DNA from: Arabiibacter massiliensis
GTDB taxonomy: Bacteria > Actinomycetota > Coriobacteriia > Coriobacteriales > Eggerthellaceae
NCBI RefSeq assembly: GCF_900169505.1
Contig: NZ_LT827021.1
Span: 434,001 to 498,000, forward strand
Direction: 5' to 3'
DNA: 64,000 nucleotides
The notes under the pieces were generated by a model. The model was given only the letters and a program-made list of their open reading frames with translations, was not told the origin of the DNA and did not search any database. Positions 62,354 to 64,000 of this stretch are shown here, piece by piece; within the stretch, counting starts at the first letter, position 1, and the number at the start of each line of letters is the position of its first letter. The position numbers and the translations under genes were made by a program.

Positions 62354-63331
62354 ATGACTGCTCAAACCAAACAAGAAGCGCCGCTTCTGCCCGTGTACCT
62401 CGTCTCGGGCGAGGACGCCCTCAAGCGCGACGCGGTGGCGAAGCGCCTGCGCGCGCGCCTTTCGAAGATGGGCGACCTGTCGTTCAACGCCGACGAGTTC
62501 AACGGCGAGACGGCCCTCGGCGCCGACATCGTCGCGGCATGCAACACGGTGCCGTTCGCGAGTCCTGTGCGCCTCGTCGAGGTGCGCGGGGCCGACAAGC
62601 TCAAGAAAGCCGACGCCGAGGCGCTGGTCGCCTACCTGTCCTCGCCGAACGAGACGACCGTGCTCGCCCTCGTGGCCGAGAAGCTGGCCAAGAACACGCG
62701 CCTGTACAAGGCCGTGGCGGCGCACGGCAAGACCGCCGTCATCGACTGCACGCCGCCCAAGCGCTACGAGCTGCCGCGGATGGTGCGCTCCATGGCCGTC
62801 GGGCACGGCGTGACGCTCACTGAGGGCGCGGCCGCCAAGCTCGTCGACCTCGTGGGCGAGGATACCGTGCACCTGGATAGCGAGCTCAAGAAGATCGCGC
62901 TGGCGCATCGCGGCACCGACGCGGTGAACGAGCACGAGATCGTAGCGATGGTGAGCCGCACGGCGGAGGTGAAGCCCTGGGAGTTCGTGGACGCCTTCGC
63001 CGCGCGCGATGCGCGCAAATGCCTGCTCTACCTGGGACGGATGGACTCGGTGTCGCCGCACGCGCTCATCGCGATGTGTACTTCCCGCCTGCGCGAGCTG
63101 GTGTGCGCCCGCAGCTTAGCCGAGCGCGGCAACCCGCGCGGGGTGGCCGCCGCCCTCAAGATGCCCGATTGGCGCTGCAAGAACCACGCGGCCTGGGCGC
63201 GCGGGTTCACCGCCGCCGAGCTGCGCGGCGCCATCGTGTCTGCCCGCGACGCCGAGCGCGCCATGAAGAGCGGCGCGGATCCGCGCGCGACGTTCGTCGA
63301 CTGGATGCTCGCGGTCGTCGTCGGCCGCTGA
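62354..63331 (+). CDS. holA: DNA polymerase III delta subunit HolA
   Basis: 325 residues. PVYLVSGEDALKRDAVAKRLRARL starts the clamp-loader delta fold; FASPVRLVEVRGADKLKKADAEALVAYL and the C-terminal collar helices follow. Opens the sliding clamp during replication. The comEA-comEC-holA-rpsT order is common in bacteria. Confidence 0.93.
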   Translation: MTAQTKQEAPLLPVYLVSGEDALKRDAVAKRLRARLSKMGDLSFNADEFNGETALGADIVAACNTVPFASPVRLVEVRGADKLKKADAEALVAYLSSPNETTVLALVAEKLAKNTRLYKAVAAHGKTAVIDCTPPKRYELPRMVRSMAVGHGVTLTEGAAAKLVDLVGEDTVHLDSELKKIALAHRGTDAVNEHEIVAMVSRTAEVKPWEFVDAFAARDARKCLLYLGRMDSVSPHALIAMCTSRLRELVCARSLAERGNPRGVAAALKMPDWRCKNHAAWARGFTAAELRGAIVSARDAERAMKSGADPRATFVDWMLAVVVGR

Positions 63332-63360
63332 GCCGACCGCCCGCGACGAAGGCCTGAACG

Positions 63361-63391
63361 AGAGGAAGCCCCGGGATCCGGGGCTTCCTCT
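63361..63391. terminator. Terminator between convergent holA and rpsT
   Basis: A perfect 14-bp stem (63361-63374 with 63378-63391), three-base loop, then CTCTTGAT. Confidence 0.75.
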
Positions 63392-63438
63392 CTCTTGATA
63401 TGCGGAAGGATCGCGGGGCGATTCTCCGATGGGGTGGG

Positions 63439-63939
63439 CTACTCGGCGGCTTCCTCGGCGGGCGCCTCGGCCTCGGCCTTGGCGGCCTCCTCGGCCTCCT
63501 TCGCCTTGCGCTTCGCGGCGGCGGCCTCGTCCTTCAGCTGCTTCTCGCGGCGCTTGGCCTTCTCCTTCGAGGCGGCCTCCATCTCGGCCTTGCGGGCGGC
63601 CTTGCGCTCAGCCTTCTTGGAGCCGGTCTTCTGCTCCTTCTTCTCCGGCTTCACGTAGGCGGCGCGGTCGGCCTCGGTCACCACGTCCTTGATGAGCAGC
63701 ATGATGCCGCTCTTGCGGTTGGCGGCCTGGTTCTTGTGGATGACGCCCTTGCTGGCGGCCTTGTCCATGAGGCGGCAGGCGGCGAGCGCGGCGGCGTAGG
63801 CCTCGGCGCCATTGCCGGCGGCCACGGCCTCCTTTACGCGGCGGGTCGCGGTCTTGAGCTCGCTCTTGACCGCGCGGTTGCGCATGCGGGACTTCTCGTT
63901 GGTGATGTTGCGCTTCTTCTGGCTCTTGATGTTCGCCAT
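63439..63939 (-). CDS. rpsT: 30S ribosomal protein S20 with long charged C-terminal tail
   Basis: 166 residues, about twice the usual S20 length. Residues 1 to about 88 are S20 ([50 protein letters not shown]). From about residue 95 on there is a Lys/Ala/Glu-rich helical tail ([20 protein letters not shown], then [22 protein letters not shown]). ATG 63939 is used because S20 begins there. The base use in the tail is very Gly/Ala/Lys-Glu biased. Confidence 0.95.
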   Translation of the reverse strand: MANIKSQKKRNITNEKSRMRNRAVKSELKTATRRVKEAVAAGNGAEAYAAALAACRLMDKAASKGVIHKNQAANRKSGIMLLIKDVVTEADRAAYVKPEKKEQKTGSKKAERKAARKAEMEAASKEKAKRREKQLKDEAAAAKRKAKEAEEAAKAEAEAPAEEAAE

Positions 63940-64000
63940 GTGTGTTCTTTCCTCCAATGAATCACGAGCTTGTTCTCTGCGGAGCCTTCGGGCCCCCTCG

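Overview
The window is high-GC, gene-dense actinobacterial DNA. The actinobacterial-type integration host factor beside gmk and rpoZ, Tat-exported lipoprotein-like flavin and Fe-S proteins paired with LysR regulators, formate/hydrogen metabolism and a full selenocysteine system together suggest an anaerobic gut member of the Coriobacteriia, probably Eggerthellaceae (Eggerthella/Gordonibacter-like). That placement is inference; no rRNA gene is present.

0-1 kb: a RelB/DinJ-PIN toxin-antitoxin pair on the minus strand. 1.1-17.3 kb: one plus-strand formate hydrogenlyase locus. A HydN-like ferredoxin and a selenocysteine-containing formate dehydrogenase H precede hydrogenase-4 genes in exactly the order hyfABCDEFGHIJ, then the HycI-type protease, a formate channel and FdhD. 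Formate enters through the FNT channel, is oxidised by FdhF, and electrons pass through HydN/HyfA/HyfH/HyfI to the NiFe site in HyfG, with HyfB-F forming the membrane arm. A ClC-type anion transporter follows.

18.7-29.9 kb: a fused Memo-AMMECR1 protein plus its radical SAM partner, then a selenium island: selC tRNA-Sec(UCA), selB and selA (minus strand), a glycosyltransferase, a cysteine desulfurase, YedF and a DUF3343 protein (plus strand), and selD (minus strand). SelD itself carries an in-frame UGA at its catalytic position. selD overlaps an upstream LysR gene.

30.9-35.7 kb: two regulator/redox modules (LysR with an exported Fe-S protein and hypA; LysR with an exported flavoprotein). 35.7-48.3 kb: pyrimidine synthesis, with PyrR-type attenuators ahead of pyrR-pyrB-pyrC and of carA-carB. 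Between these lie a DUF559-like putative nuclease gene bracketed by two hairpin-ended repeats, and a TPM-TPM-PspA envelope-stress cluster.

48.4-53.4 kb (minus strand): an ABC-type ATPase, an MqsRA toxin-antitoxin pair, an alpha/beta hydrolase, a hypothetical protein, a DUF3267 membrane protein and an AlkZ-like protein. 54.0-64 kb: pyrK-pyrD-pyrF, mihF, gmk, rpoZ, thiI, comEA, comEC, holA, and rpsT on the minus strand with a long charged tail.

Non-coding structure is unusually rich. There are four ~150-170 bp elements with 22-26 bp terminal inverted repeats and a shared internal GACCTGG motif. A second palindromic repeat family sits in the selC, selD, carA and other 3' regions. An 11-bp-period tandem array lies just upstream of comEA.
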